The notes beneath the pieces were generated by a model that ran no database searches, had not been told where the DNA came from, and saw only the letters and a program-made list of their open reading frames with translations. Made by a program: the position numbers and the translations under genes. DNA of 64,000 nucleotides from Thermocaproicibacter melissae (GTDB lineage: Bacteria > Bacillota > Clostridia > Oscillospirales > Acutalibacteraceae), in NCBI RefSeq assembly GCF_024498295.1, contig NZ_CP101827.1:1554001-1618000 (forward strand), given 5' to 3'. Of the stretch, positions 1-8,592 are shown piece by piece (the stretch's first letter is position 1; every line of letters starts with the position of its first letter).

Positions 1-1262
1 ATTTTCACCGCCTCTTCGAGCGAGGACGCGTGAAAAATCTTCGGGTTTCCTTCGCGGTAGCCGGGTGCCGCCTTGACCGCAGCTTCGATTTTCGGCGCCG
101 TTGCTCCGATGAGGACGAGCGTCTTTACTTTATTGACGATGGCTGGTCCCAGCGGGTCGAACGGGATGTTCTTGTCGTAGCCGCCCGCAATCAGCAAAAT
201 CTTCTGGTCGAACAGCGAAAGCGCGCCGTTGATGGTGCGGCTCGGCGTCGTGCCGATGGAATCGTTATAATAGGAAACGCCGTCAAGTTCGCGCACAAAT
301 TCGTTGCGGTGCGCCACGCCCGGGAACGAGCGGGCAACTTCCGCGATTTCTTCCGGCCCCGCAAGGCCCCAGACGGCGCACGCCGCCGCCAGATAATTTT
401 CAATGTTGTGCAGGCCGGGAATACGGATGTCCGCTTTGTTCATGATTCGGGTCGTGCCCTCGGGCAGAGAAAGGAAGATTTCGCCGGATTCGTCCATCCA
501 CGCGCCGTATTTCACCGGGTGGCGGCGGCTGAACATCAGGCACTGGCCGCGCACATCTTCCGCAAACGAAGCGGTGATCTCGTTGTCGGCGTTGAGCACG
601 GCGCGCCCGAAAGCGTTCTGGTGCAATATGATGTTCTTCTTTGCACCGATATATTCTTCCATATCCTTATGAACATCGAGATGATTCGGAGAGACATTCG
701 TCACAACCGCGATATCCGGACTTTTGCGCATGGAAATCAGCTGAAAGCTCGAAAGCTCCGCCACCACAACGTCTTCCGGCTTGATTTCGTCGATGCGCGG
801 CAGAAGCGGCGTTCCGATGTTCCCGCCGACATGCACCTTCCTGCCCGCGGCCTCAAGCATTTTTGAGATGATGGTGGTCGTTGTCGTCTTGCCGTCGCTG
901 CCTGTTACAGCGATGATGCGGCAGGGGCAAAGGTCAAAAAATACCTCCATTTCGGAAGTAACTGCAGCCCCGCGTGCGCGGGCCTCTTCCAGCTGCGGCA
1001 GATGATATTTCATACCGGGGGTGCGGAAAATAATCTCTTCGCAAAGGCCGTCAAGGTAGCCTTCTCCGGTCACAAGGCGAACGCCCAGCGCTTTCAGCTC
1101 CTTTGCAATGTCGCCGAGCTGTTCCTCCGTGCGGCGGTCGCGCCCTGTTACAATTGCTCCGTGCTTCGCAAAAAGCCGCACGAGCGGCAGGTTGCTGCCT
1201 CCGAGCCCGCAGAACGCCACCGTTTTCCCTTTGACCGATTTGTAAAATTCATCCGCTGTCAT
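1..1262 (-). CDS. murD: UDP-N-acetylmuramoylalanine--D-glutamate ligase, 5' part (runs off the left edge)
   Basis: MurD adds D-glutamate to UDP-MurNAc-L-Ala with ATP in cytoplasmic peptidoglycan precursor synthesis. I translated the minus strand from the ATG at 1260-1262 (MTADEFYKSVKGK) and it stays open to base 1, giving about 420 codons; the 3' end lies outside. Visible landmarks are an N-terminal nucleotide-binding loop (FCGLGGSN), the Mur ligase P-loop GSDGKTTTT, the block NVSPNHLDVH, and NDSIGTTPSRT near the end of the central domain. Only the last stretch of the C-terminal domain is missing. Long open frames on the plus strand here are antisense shadows. Neighbouring cell-wall genes, if any, lie to the left. 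Identification is secure from the motif order. Confidence 0.95.
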   Translation of the reverse strand, partial: MTADEFYKSVKGKTVAFCGLGGSNLPLVRLFAKHGAIVTGRDRRTEEQLGDIAKELKALGVRLVTGEGYLDGLCEEIIFRTPGMKYHLPQLEEARARGAAVTSEMEVFFDLCPCRIIAVTGSDGKTTTTTIISKMLEAAGRKVHVGGNIGTPLLPRIDEIKPEDVVVAELSSFQLISMRKSPDIAVVTNVSPNHLDVHKDMEEYIGAKKNIILHQNAFGRAVLNADNEITASFAEDVRGQCLMFSRRHPVKYGAWMDESGEIFLSLPEGTTRIMNKADIRIPGLHNIENYLAAACAVWGLAGPEEIAEVARSFPGVAHRNEFVRELDGVSYYNDSIGTTPSRTINGALSLFDQKILLIAGGYDKNIPFDPLGPAIVNKVKTLVLIGATAPKIEAAVKAAPGYREGNPKIFHASSLEEAVK

Positions 1263-1466
1263 TAAGCCGAATTCCCCCTGTTTGATTTTCAAGACTCAGA
1301 CCTTATTATACTTTTTCTGCTGGCAAATAGCAAGCTGAGCTTTTCGCCGAAAGAAGGTGAAAAACGTCCACAAACGGTTTTTTGCCCAACTGTATCCGCT
1401 CCAGCACACCGTAGAATAAGCCCCCACTACCATAGTTCTGACGGTGAATATTCCCCAAATAAGCAA

Positions 1467-1498
1467 AATCGGGAGGGGCATCAATGCCCTTCCCGATT
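1467..1498 (-). terminator. Rho-independent terminator of the EAL gene
   Basis: Arms at 1467-1481 and 1484-1498 pair over about 15 bp with one G-T wobble. Read on the minus strand the hairpin is followed by TTTTGCTTATTT, 20 bases after the EAL gene stop. The rest of 1263-1517 holds nothing I can support; a 62-codon open frame there overlaps this hairpin and has no ribosome binding site. Confidence 0.7.
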
Positions 1499-1517
1499 CA
1501 TCTTCAACAGAAAACTT

Positions 1518-2396
1518 TCAGACGACTTTCCGCCCGAAATAATCGCCGACTTGGCTGACCGGCATCGGACGCGCGTAGCGGAACCCCTGAATTTTGTCGC
1601 ATTTGCATTCACGGACGAAATCATCTTGTTCCTTCGTTTCAACGCCCTCGGCAATAACCGAAAGGTTGATGTCCTTAAACATCTTTGTCAGTTCGCGAAT
1701 CATGATGTTGCATTTGTGGTTCTCCATAGATTCCCAGATGAGGCTCTTGTCGATTTTCACCACGTCGAACGGCATATCGGTCACGTGGGTAATGTTCGAG
1801 TACCCGGTGCCGAAATCGTCCAGTGCAAACTGAACTCCCTGTTCCTTCATCTCGTGCAGTTTCCCGCTGATCAGTTCATAGTCGCTCACAAGCGTGGATT
1901 CGGTCACCTCAAACAAAATGCGGTTCGGTGAAATGCCGTTGCGGCGGATAATATCCATCAAACGCGAAACCACATTTTTCTGCATGAGCTGCACTACGGA
2001 AAGGTTCACCGAAATCGTGTCGATGTCTGCTCCGCATTTCAGCATGCTGTGAATATATTTGCACACCTGGTCCAAGACAAAATTGCCAATCTCCATAATC
2101 AGGCCGCTCTGTTCGGCAACAGGAATGAATTCATCCGGCGGAATAAAGCCGCCGTTGCGGTCATGTAGGCGCAAAAGTGCTTCCGCCTCGGTGAAATTGC
2201 CGTCGTAAACATTGTAAAGCGGCTGATAGTAAATTTCAAAGCCACCGTTTTTCAGGGCATGGTGGAGCAAATCTTCTAATTTGGTAATACGGCGCGGATT
2301 GCTTGACATCACAGAACGTGCCGCAGGCGCTTTGCCGCCTCTGGGCGGTTTTGTACCTGCCGACACAGACTTGATTTTCGCTGCCGTCTCCGCCAT
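1518..2396 (-). CDS. EAL-domain cyclic-di-GMP phosphodiesterase
   Basis: Predicted cytoplasmic c-di-GMP phosphodiesterase of 292 aa. An N-terminal tail of about 45 residues, basic and Gly/Pro-rich, precedes a stand-alone EAL domain. All metal and catalytic signature positions appear present: EALLRL, VNLS, FEVTES, ALDDFGTGYS, VKIDKSL, AEGVET and the loop IQGFRYARPMP. I see no GGDEF, PAS or transmembrane segment, so the input signal is unknown. An upstream in-frame ATG at 2411 is less likely: GGAGGG lies 7 nt before the ATG at 2396, which makes MAETAAKIK the natural start. It is transcribed alone, divergent from ypeB, and ends at its own hairpin. I expect it to be active because the domain is not degenerate. 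Confidence 0.9.
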   Translation of the reverse strand: MAETAAKIKSVSAGTKPPRGGKAPAARSVMSSNPRRITKLEDLLHHALKNGGFEIYYQPLYNVYDGNFTEAEALLRLHDRNGGFIPPDEFIPVAEQSGLIMEIGNFVLDQVCKYIHSMLKCGADIDTISVNLSVVQLMQKNVVSRLMDIIRRNGISPNRILFEVTESTLVSDYELISGKLHEMKEQGVQFALDDFGTGYSNITHVTDMPFDVVKIDKSLIWESMENHKCNIMIRELTKMFKDINLSVIAEGVETKEQDDFVRECKCDKIQGFRYARPMPVSQVGDYFGRKVV

Positions 2397-2702
2397 AATT
2401 ACTCCCTCCATGTTGCGGTTTATTCAGGCACGCATCCTTGCGCTCCTCCGATGGCTTCTTACAAAGTTTGTGATTTCCATTTTTTCAATAGATTGATACA
2501 GAACCAAAAGTAATAATAACATATCAGTTGCAAAAAGTACAGAAGTTTGCGATAAAATTGGCATAAAAACTGGGGTTTTTTTACGAAAAAAAGCATTTTT
2601 GGTCACTGTAATAATGGGAAATTGCCCGCACAAAAGCGTATTTCATGCCGCTGAAGGTATATTCTCCCCGTTTCAAAGAAAAATAACGATGGGGTGAAAG
2701 AT

Positions 2703-3980
2703 ATGAGAAAACAAACAGCCATGACATACTTCTGTGTCGTTTTGCTTGTGCTGGCACTCGGCGGGGCAGCGGTTTACAACGGAATGCAGGCAGAAAGGTA
2801 TAAACGCACAATTGAATACAACTACCAGCGTGCTCTGAATGACCTTGACGACCATGTGGGCAACATTGAAACCGCGCTTGATAAAGCCACTTATGCCAAC
2901 ACCATCACCGAACAGAATATCCTCGCGGCGAAGCTGATCCGTGAATCCGGCATGGCGCAGTCCTCCCTCGCCACCCTTCCCGTCGGCGACAATTCCCTCG
3001 ACAACGTGAGCAAATTTATTGCTCAGGTGGGCGATTTTTCCTTAGCAATGGCAAACCATGTCTCCGCAGGCCAGAAAATCACACCCGATGAGTTCAAGAC
3101 CATGCGTAGTTTGGAGACGTACTCCAAGAAGCTCACGTCCGACATGCAAAACCTTGACCTCGACTTTACCGGTGCGCAGACCTTCCACGACGCTATGCAG
3201 GAAACGGCAAAGGATTTCAGCAACTTCCCCTCTTTGATTTACGACGGCCCGTTTGCCGACAATATCATGAACCAGAAACCCAAATTGACGGAAGGAAAAG
3301 CCACCATCCCTCAGGGCAACGCGCAAACCCTTGCGGCCCAATTTCTTGGGACAACCCAAGACAAATTGACGCATGTGCAGGACACTGCAGGCAACCTTCC
3401 GACCTATAACTTCACCGCAAACAACGGTGAAATCCGCGTCTGTGTCACCAAGGCAGGCGGTCTAATCTCTTGCATGACAAACAGCCGCAAAACGGGCGAC
3501 ACAAAACTCGGCTATGATGAAGCTCTCAAAAAAGCTCAGGCCTTCCTCCGTGAAAAAGGCATGAGCAACATGAAAGAAAGCTACTACGCCATTAACGACA
3601 ACATCTGCCTTATCAACTTTGCTTACAGCCAAGACGGCATTATCTGCTACCCGGACTTAGTAAAAGTCGGCGTCGCGCTCGACAACGGCGAGATCGTGCG
3701 GTATGATGCCGCGGGGTATATCATGAACCACCACAGCCGCAATCTCTCGGCAAAGCTGACTGCCCAGCAGGCACAAAAGAGCGTCAGCTCGAACCTCAAG
3801 GTTCAGCAGTGCCGCATCGCGCTGATTCCGACGGCAAGCAAGAGTGAAAAGCTGACGTATGAATTCCTGTGCACCGGCATGGACAACGAAGAAATTCTTG
3901 TCTATATCAATGCGGAAACAGGCCTTGAACAAGACATTCTCATTCTTCAGAAATCCGACAACGGCGTTCTGACAAAATAA
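2703..3980 (+). CDS. ypeB: YpeB-like spore germination protein
   Basis: A 425-aa protein with one N-terminal membrane anchor (about residues 6-24), a long helical region rich in paired hydrophobics, then C-terminal PepSY-like repeats. The block FPSLIYDGPFADNI and the overall length match the YpeB family, which in Bacillus stabilises the cortex-lytic enzyme SleB in the spore. An in-frame GTG at 2694 lies inside the ribosome binding site GGGGTG, so the ATG at 2703 is preferred. No sleB lies on either side: the neighbours are an EAL gene upstream and the arg operon downstream. The gene suggests the host sporulates. The family call is firm; the exact role here is by analogy. Confidence 0.88.
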   Translation: MRKQTAMTYFCVVLLVLALGGAAVYNGMQAERYKRTIEYNYQRALNDLDDHVGNIETALDKATYANTITEQNILAAKLIRESGMAQSSLATLPVGDNSLDNVSKFIAQVGDFSLAMANHVSAGQKITPDEFKTMRSLETYSKKLTSDMQNLDLDFTGAQTFHDAMQETAKDFSNFPSLIYDGPFADNIMNQKPKLTEGKATIPQGNAQTLAAQFLGTTQDKLTHVQDTAGNLPTYNFTANNGEIRVCVTKAGGLISCMTNSRKTGDTKLGYDEALKKAQAFLREKGMSNMKESYYAINDNICLINFAYSQDGIICYPDLVKVGVALDNGEIVRYDAAGYIMNHHSRNLSAKLTAQQAQKSVSSNLKVQQCRIALIPTASKSEKLTYEFLCTGMDNEEILVYINAETGLEQDILILQKSDNGVLTK

Positions 3981-3991
3981 CTGAAGCAACA

Positions 3992-4022
3992 AAAAGCGGT
4001 GGAGTATCTCTCCACCGCTTTT
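3992..4022. terminator. Bidirectional terminator between ypeB and argF
   Basis: Arms AAAAGCGGTGGAG (3992-4004) and CTCCACCGCTTTT (4010-4022) form a 13-bp stem with A/T runs on both sides. It lies 11 nt after the ypeB stop and 1 nt after the argF stop on the other strand, so it can end both converging transcripts. Confidence 0.9.
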
Positions 4023-4023
4023 C

Positions 4024-4935
4024 TTATGATTGATTTCCGAGCAGCTTCACGAGCACAGCCTTCTGCGCATGCAGGCGGTTTTCCGCCTCGTCGAAGATTT
4101 CCTTCGCATGCTTCTCGAACACCTCGGCGGTGATTTCTTCCCCGCGGTGCGCAGGCAGGCAGTGCAGAACCATCGCATCTGGCTTTGCCTGAGCAAGAAC
4201 CTCGTCATTCACCTGGTAGCCTTGGAAGGCCTTGCGGCGTTTCTCGATTTCGTCTTCCTCGCCCATGGACGCCCAAACGTCGGTGATGACCACATCGGCG
4301 CCCTTGGCGGCTTCCATTGGGTCGGTCGTCATGCTAAACGCCGGGTGAACGGCGGCAAAGTCGCGCACAATCGGGCTTGGGCGGTAATCCTGCGGGCACG
4401 CTACGGCAACCTCCATCTTCATTTTCAGTCCGCCCACAATCAGCGAGTTCATCATGTTGTTGCCGTCGCCGATGAAGCACAGCTTAAGCCCTTCGAGCGA
4501 GCCCTTGTATTCACGAATGGTCATTAGGTCGGCAAGCACCTGGCAGGGATGCGCAAAATCCGTCAGGCCATTGATAACCGGAATCGTTCCGTTCTGGGCA
4601 AGCGCGTCTACCTCGGACTGCTTGAACGTGCGGATCATGATGCCGTCGAGGTAACGGGAAAGCACGCGGGCCGTATCCTGCACCGGCTCGCCGCGGCCGA
4701 TCTGCAGGTCGTTGGCGGAAAGGAACAGCGGCAGTCCGCCGAGCTGATACATACCGACTTCGAACGAAACACGCGTTCTGGTCGAAGCCTTCTCAAAAAT
4801 CATGCCCAGGGTTTTTCCTGCAAGCACCTTGTGTTCGATTCCATGCTTCTGCTCATATTTGAGCTGGTCTGCAAGGTTGAGGATTTCGGTGATTTCCCCG
4901 CTCGTAAGGTCCAACATTTTCAGTAGGTGTTTCAT
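4024..4935 (-). CDS. argF: Ornithine carbamoyltransferase
   Basis: Cytoplasmic enzyme forming citrulline from ornithine and carbamoyl phosphate; 303 aa, normal family length. The carbamoyl-phosphate site STRTR is at 51-55, HPCQ at 129-132, and the ornithine-side motifs SMGEEDE and HCLPAHRGEE are near the C-terminus. The ATG at 4935 follows GGGAGG at a normal distance. It is the last gene of the arg operon, 57 nt after argD, and ends against the shared hairpin. The SMG loop and HCLP motif favour ornithine over aspartate, putrescine or acetylornithine as substrate, and the operon contains everything else for the acetylated cyclic pathway. Confidence 0.97.
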   Translation of the reverse strand: MKHLLKMLDLTSGEITEILNLADQLKYEQKHGIEHKVLAGKTLGMIFEKASTRTRVSFEVGMYQLGGLPLFLSANDLQIGRGEPVQDTARVLSRYLDGIMIRTFKQSEVDALAQNGTIPVINGLTDFAHPCQVLADLMTIREYKGSLEGLKLCFIGDGNNMMNSLIVGGLKMKMEVAVACPQDYRPSPIVRDFAAVHPAFSMTTDPMEAAKGADVVITDVWASMGEEDEIEKRRKAFQGYQVNDEVLAQAKPDAMVLHCLPAHRGEEITAEVFEKHAKEIFDEAENRLHAQKAVLVKLLGNQS

Positions 4936-4992
4936 TTCATTAGCCCTCCCGTTTTCATAGGTTTTCCGGCCGGTTTTGCCGCCCGGGCTTCT

Positions 4993-6165
4993 TCATGTGT
5001 TCAGAACCGTTTCAAGAATCGCGAGGCCGCGGTCCGCTTCTTCATTGGTGATGGTAAGCGGTGGCAGAAGCCGCAGCATTTCTTTCGCCGTGAGGATAAG
5101 CAGCCCGTTCTCCACGCATTTTCGGGCGATTTCGCCCGGTGTGCCGGCTTTCGGTTTCGCGCCGAGCATCAGGCCCATGCCGCGCACTTCGGCAATGCCC
5201 GGCATTTTCTTCAGGCGCTCCGCAAAATAGTTTCCCATTTTGCGGACGTTTTCGAGAAACTCCGGTTTGCTGACGCGGTTCAGAACAACAAGCGCGCCCG
5301 CACACGCAACCGGGTTTCCGCCGAAGGTGGAGCCGTGCATTCCGCTGCCGAGCACATCGCCGAGTTCTTCTCGGCACAGGCATGCACCCATCGGAAGGCC
5401 GCCCGCAAGCGCTTTTGCGCTCGATACCACATCCGGCTGGATTCCGTAGCTCTGGTAGGCGAAAACTTCGCCGGTGCGGCCTATGCCCGTCTGCACCTCG
5501 TCAATCATTAGAAGGAGCTTATGTTCCGTGCAGAACTCGCGCAGTTCTTTGACGAACGCAGGGTCAAGCGGAATTACGCCGCCCTCGCCCTGAATCAGCT
5601 CTGCCAGTACGGCGCAGGTGTTTTCCGTGACGCACGCTTTGACGCTTCCTATCGCCGCGCCCGCCGTTCGGAATCCCTCCGTCAGCGGAAGAAAGTGCTC
5701 ATGGAATACCTCTTGCCCCGTCGCGGCAAGCGTTGTAATCGTCCTGCCGTGGAACGAATTGTTTAGCGTTATGATTTCCGGCTTTTCGATGCCGAGTTTC
5801 TCCTCGCCGTACTTTCGCGCCAGCTTGATGCTGCACTCGTTTGCCTCGGCGCCGGAGTTGCAGAAAAAGACTTTTCCCATGCCGCTCACGGCACACAGCT
5901 TCTCGGCCAGCTCCGCCTGCACCGGACTGTAATACAGATTGGAAATATGCTGAACCGCCGCGGCCTGCTTTGCGACCGCCGCAGCCCATTCCGGGTCGGC
6001 ATAGCCGAGGCAGTTTACGCCGATTCCGCTGGTAAAATCAATGTATTCTTTTCCCTGCACATCGAAGGCAGTGGCGTTTTTTCCGGAAGCAATTGCCGCG
6101 GGAAAGCGGGAATAAGTCGGCATGGTTGCGCCGTCGAGCTTCTTCTTTACTTCTTCAAAGGTCAT
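4993..6165 (-). CDS. argD: Acetylornithine aminotransferase
   Basis: PLP-dependent class III aminotransferase (390 aa) converting N-acetylglutamate semialdehyde to N-acetylornithine. Landmarks are FFCNSGAEANE (PLP phosphate contact), DEVQTGIGRTG (cofactor Asp and substrate side) and SSAKALAGGLPMGA with the Schiff-base lysine. Two ATGs compete: the one at 6171 directly abuts the ribosome binding site AGGGGTGA, while the one at 6165 sits 6 nt away and is preferred (MTFEEVKKK). It is the sixth gene of the arg operon, 19 nt after argB. A role in lysine synthesis (succinyl-DAP aminotransferase) is possible by analogy with ArgD elsewhere, but the context says arginine. Confidence 0.96.
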   Translation of the reverse strand: MTFEEVKKKLDGATMPTYSRFPAAIASGKNATAFDVQGKEYIDFTSGIGVNCLGYADPEWAAAVAKQAAAVQHISNLYYSPVQAELAEKLCAVSGMGKVFFCNSGAEANECSIKLARKYGEEKLGIEKPEIITLNNSFHGRTITTLAATGQEVFHEHFLPLTEGFRTAGAAIGSVKACVTENTCAVLAELIQGEGGVIPLDPAFVKELREFCTEHKLLLMIDEVQTGIGRTGEVFAYQSYGIQPDVVSSAKALAGGLPMGACLCREELGDVLGSGMHGSTFGGNPVACAGALVVLNRVSKPEFLENVRKMGNYFAERLKKMPGIAEVRGMGLMLGAKPKAGTPGEIARKCVENGLLILTAKEMLRLLPPLTITNEEADRGLAILETVLNT

Positions 6166-6184
6166 CCTCATTCACCCCTTGCCC

Positions 6185-7042
6185 TCAGCAGAACATTGTT
6201 CCGATGCCTTCATCGGAGAACAGTTCAATCAGAATTGAGTGCGGAATCCGCCCGTCGATGATATGTGCGCGCTTCACGCCGCGCCGGACAGCGTCCACAC
6301 AGCAGCTGACCTTCGGAATCATTCCGCCGGAGATGATGCCTTCGTTCTGGAGCTTCGGCACCTCGCTGACGTTCACGACGGGAATCAGCGATTCTTCGTC
6401 GTCCTTGTCGCGTAGAAGGCCGCGCACATCGGTCATGAGAATCAGTTTTTCGGCTTTCAGCTCCGCCGCAATGCGCGATGCGGCAATGTCGGCATTGATG
6501 TTGTAGACTTCGCCGTTCTCCCCGCCCGCAATGGTCGCCACCACGGGAATATAGCCGTTGTCGGTGGCATTGTTGATAGGCGCGGGATTGACCTTCGTAA
6601 TTTCTCCCACATAGCCGAGGTCAACCGAAGAGGACAGTTTTTTCGCTGTCAGCATGGCGTCGTCAAGCCCACAGAGTCCTACGGCCCTGCCGTTGTGCCG
6701 CTCGAGCAGCTGAACCAAGTCTTTGTTGACTTTTCCGGCAAGCACCATCTGCACGATGTCGATGGTTTCGCGGTCGGTGTAGCGCAGGCCATCCACAAAG
6801 TGGCTTTCCTTGCCCACCTTGTTCAGCATTTCGTTGATTTCTTTTCCGCCGCCGTGCACAAGAACCACACGGATGCCCACAAGGCGCATCAGCACGATGT
6901 CGCACATCACGGCGTCTTTGAGCGCTTCGTCCAGCATGGCGCTTCCGCCGTATTTCACCACAATCGTCTTTCCCGCGTGCGTTTGAATATAGGGCAGAGC
7001 CTGAACCAGCACTTTGGCTCTGTCGCTGTTTGAAATCTGCAT
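6185..7042 (-). CDS. argB: Acetylglutamate kinase
   Basis: Amino-acid kinase family enzyme (285 aa) that phosphorylates N-acetylglutamate, usually the feedback-controlled step when ArgJ recycles the acetyl group. It begins MQISNSDRAKVLVQAL, and the N-terminal helix of about 20 residues before the core is of the kind present in arginine-sensitive hexameric enzymes, so arginine inhibition is plausible (inference). Substrate and ATP motifs VVKYGGSAM and VLVHGGGKEIN are clear, as is NINADIAASRIA near the nucleotide site. GGGAG lies just before the ATG. It is separated from argJ by 133 nt that hold a small palindrome but no gene. Confidence 0.96.
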   Translation of the reverse strand: MQISNSDRAKVLVQALPYIQTHAGKTIVVKYGGSAMLDEALKDAVMCDIVLMRLVGIRVVLVHGGGKEINEMLNKVGKESHFVDGLRYTDRETIDIVQMVLAGKVNKDLVQLLERHNGRAVGLCGLDDAMLTAKKLSSSVDLGYVGEITKVNPAPINNATDNGYIPVVATIAGGENGEVYNINADIAASRIAAELKAEKLILMTDVRGLLRDKDDEESLIPVVNVSEVPKLQNEGIISGGMIPKVSCCVDAVRRGVKRAHIIDGRIPHSILIELFSDEGIGTMFC

Positions 7043-7071
7043 TTTCCCATCTCCCGCATTCGCCTTCGAAA

Positions 7072-7086
7072 GCAGGCTGAGCCTGC
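7072..7086. repeat. 15-bp palindrome, copy 1 of 2
   Basis: GCAGGCT-G-AGCCTGC in the argB-argJ spacer. The same palindrome (centre base complemented) overlaps the hemW stop at 62532-62546. It may be a short dispersed intergenic repeat; two copies in one window are all I can see. Confidence 0.4.
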
Positions 7087-7175
7087 ATGTACGAGCCCTT
7101 GAAAGAGCCCGATGCGAAATGTAAGCGCCGATTGTTTCTCTGCGAAAAAGTCGTGTCCGCCATAGGGCGGAAAGA

Positions 7176-8402
7176 TTATGTTCGGTAGTCGCCGTTGATT
7201 TTCACATAATCATACGTCAGGTCGCAGCCGAACGCCGTTGCGGATGCATTGCCGTCGCCGAGCGAAACATGAACGGTAATTTCATCTTCGGAAAGGATTT
7301 TTTTCGCTTCTTCCTCGCTGAACGGAATTCCGGCGCCGTTTTCACAGACCTTGACCGAACCTGCTTTTGAGGAGAACGAAACGCCTACCTTCGTCACATC
7401 GGTTTCTGCCCCGCAGTAGCCGAGTGCGCAAAGCACACGCCCCCAGTTTGCATCCGCACCGAACATTGCCGCCTTAAACAGTGACGAGCAGATGATTCCC
7501 TTTGCGGCCTTCTTTGCGTTTTCCTCGTCCTTCGCTCCAGTGACTTCGCAAACGAGGAGTCTCGACGCGCCCTCGCCGTCCTTTGCGATTGTGCGCGCAA
7601 TTTTCACGCAAAGCTGCGTCAGTGCCTCGGTAAAGGTTTTGTAGTCCTCACCCTCCGGCTCGTTGATCTTCGGATTTTCCGCAAGGCCGTTTGCGAGAAT
7701 CGCACAAGTGTCGTTCGTTGAAGTGTCGCCGTCGATACTCACCATGTTGAAGCTCACGTCGACCGCGCTGCGCAGAGCCGCATCGAGTGCTTTGGCCGAA
7801 ATGGCCGCGTCCGTCGTCAAAAAGCAGAGCATGGTGCCCATGTTCGGGTGAATCATGCCGGAGCCCTTCGCAATGCCGCCGATTCTGACTTCTTTTCCGC
7901 CGAGCGTGCAGGAAACCGCAAAATTCTTGATGACGGTGTCGGTTGTCATAATCGCGCGCGCCGCATCTTCGGAGCCGTGCGTCGTCAGCGACGCCGCCAA
8001 TCCCGGAATAGCTGCCGCAATCGGCTCAATGGGCAGCACCTGACCGATGACGCCCGTCGAAGCGACGATAACGTCCTTCGGGCGGACGCCGAGCGCATCC
8101 GCCGCAAGCCAGCACATTTTCATGGCCTTCTGCACGCCGTCGGCGTTGCAGGTGTTGGCGTTGCCGCTGTTGCAGATGACCGCCTGCGCCGTTCCGTCTG
8201 CCAGATTTTCCTTCGTCACAAGAATCGGCGCACCCTTGACGAGGTTCTTCGTATAAACCGCAGCAGCAGCGCACGGCACGGTGGAAACTATCATGGCAAG
8301 GTCGGGTTTCCGCACATTTTTCCGAATCCCGCAGTGCACTCCCCCTGCTTTAAATCCTTTCGCGGCACAGACGCCGCCGGAAATATACGGATATTCAGCC
8401 AT
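7176..8402 (-). CDS. argJ: Bifunctional ornithine acetyltransferase / N-acetylglutamate synthase
   Basis: ArgJ (408 aa) moves the acetyl group from N-acetylornithine to glutamate, closing the acetyl cycle. The precursor self-cleaves before a threonine nucleophile; here that is Thr190 in the motif HPNMGTML, where many relatives have Ala rather than Gly before the Thr. The oxyanion-hole region ASTGVIGQ and the block SIDGDTSTNDTC are also present, so processing should be normal. Whether it also makes N-acetylglutamate from acetyl-CoA cannot be judged from sequence, but there is no argA-type synthase in the operon. The ATG at 8402 follows AAAGGAAAGAAGGG. It is fourth in the operon. Confidence 0.96.
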   Translation of the reverse strand: MAEYPYISGGVCAAKGFKAGGVHCGIRKNVRKPDLAMIVSTVPCAAAAVYTKNLVKGAPILVTKENLADGTAQAVICNSGNANTCNADGVQKAMKMCWLAADALGVRPKDVIVASTGVIGQVLPIEPIAAAIPGLAASLTTHGSEDAARAIMTTDTVIKNFAVSCTLGGKEVRIGGIAKGSGMIHPNMGTMLCFLTTDAAISAKALDAALRSAVDVSFNMVSIDGDTSTNDTCAILANGLAENPKINEPEGEDYKTFTEALTQLCVKIARTIAKDGEGASRLLVCEVTGAKDEENAKKAAKGIICSSLFKAAMFGADANWGRVLCALGYCGAETDVTKVGVSFSSKAGSVKVCENGAGIPFSEEEAKKILSEDEITVHVSLGDGNASATAFGCDLTYDYVKINGDYRT

Positions 8403-8592
8403 TTAGGTCCCTTCTTTCCTTTCCGCCGTGATCAAATACCTTGCGTATTCACGCAAATCTTTTCTTACATAGATTTTGTAGAGGGCTGTCACTTTCGGGT
8501 TTTCACCCCATCGGCTTCCAATGTCTCTGCCGCCCGTCAAGTAGCGGGCAGAACCGCTTTCGCCTGTCAAACCCAAGCTTGCGGAAAACGGT
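8403..8592 (-). other. Structured argC-argJ spacer (no gene)
   Basis: This 190-nt spacer inside the arg operon is long compared with its neighbours. It holds several inverted repeats: GAACCG (8551-8556) with CGGTTC (8589-8594), flanking further complementary bases, and TTGCGT/ACGCAA near 8443-8458. No open frame has a credible start. It could set relative expression of the two halves of the operon by RNA folding or processing; this is inference. Confidence 0.4.

Noticed and set aside
30-866. 278-codon plus-strand frame at the left edge
   Set aside because: Antisense to murD, which has all Mur ligase motifs on the minus strand.
1296-1484. 62-codon minus-strand frame after the EAL gene
   Set aside because: Overlaps the EAL terminator and has no ribosome binding site.
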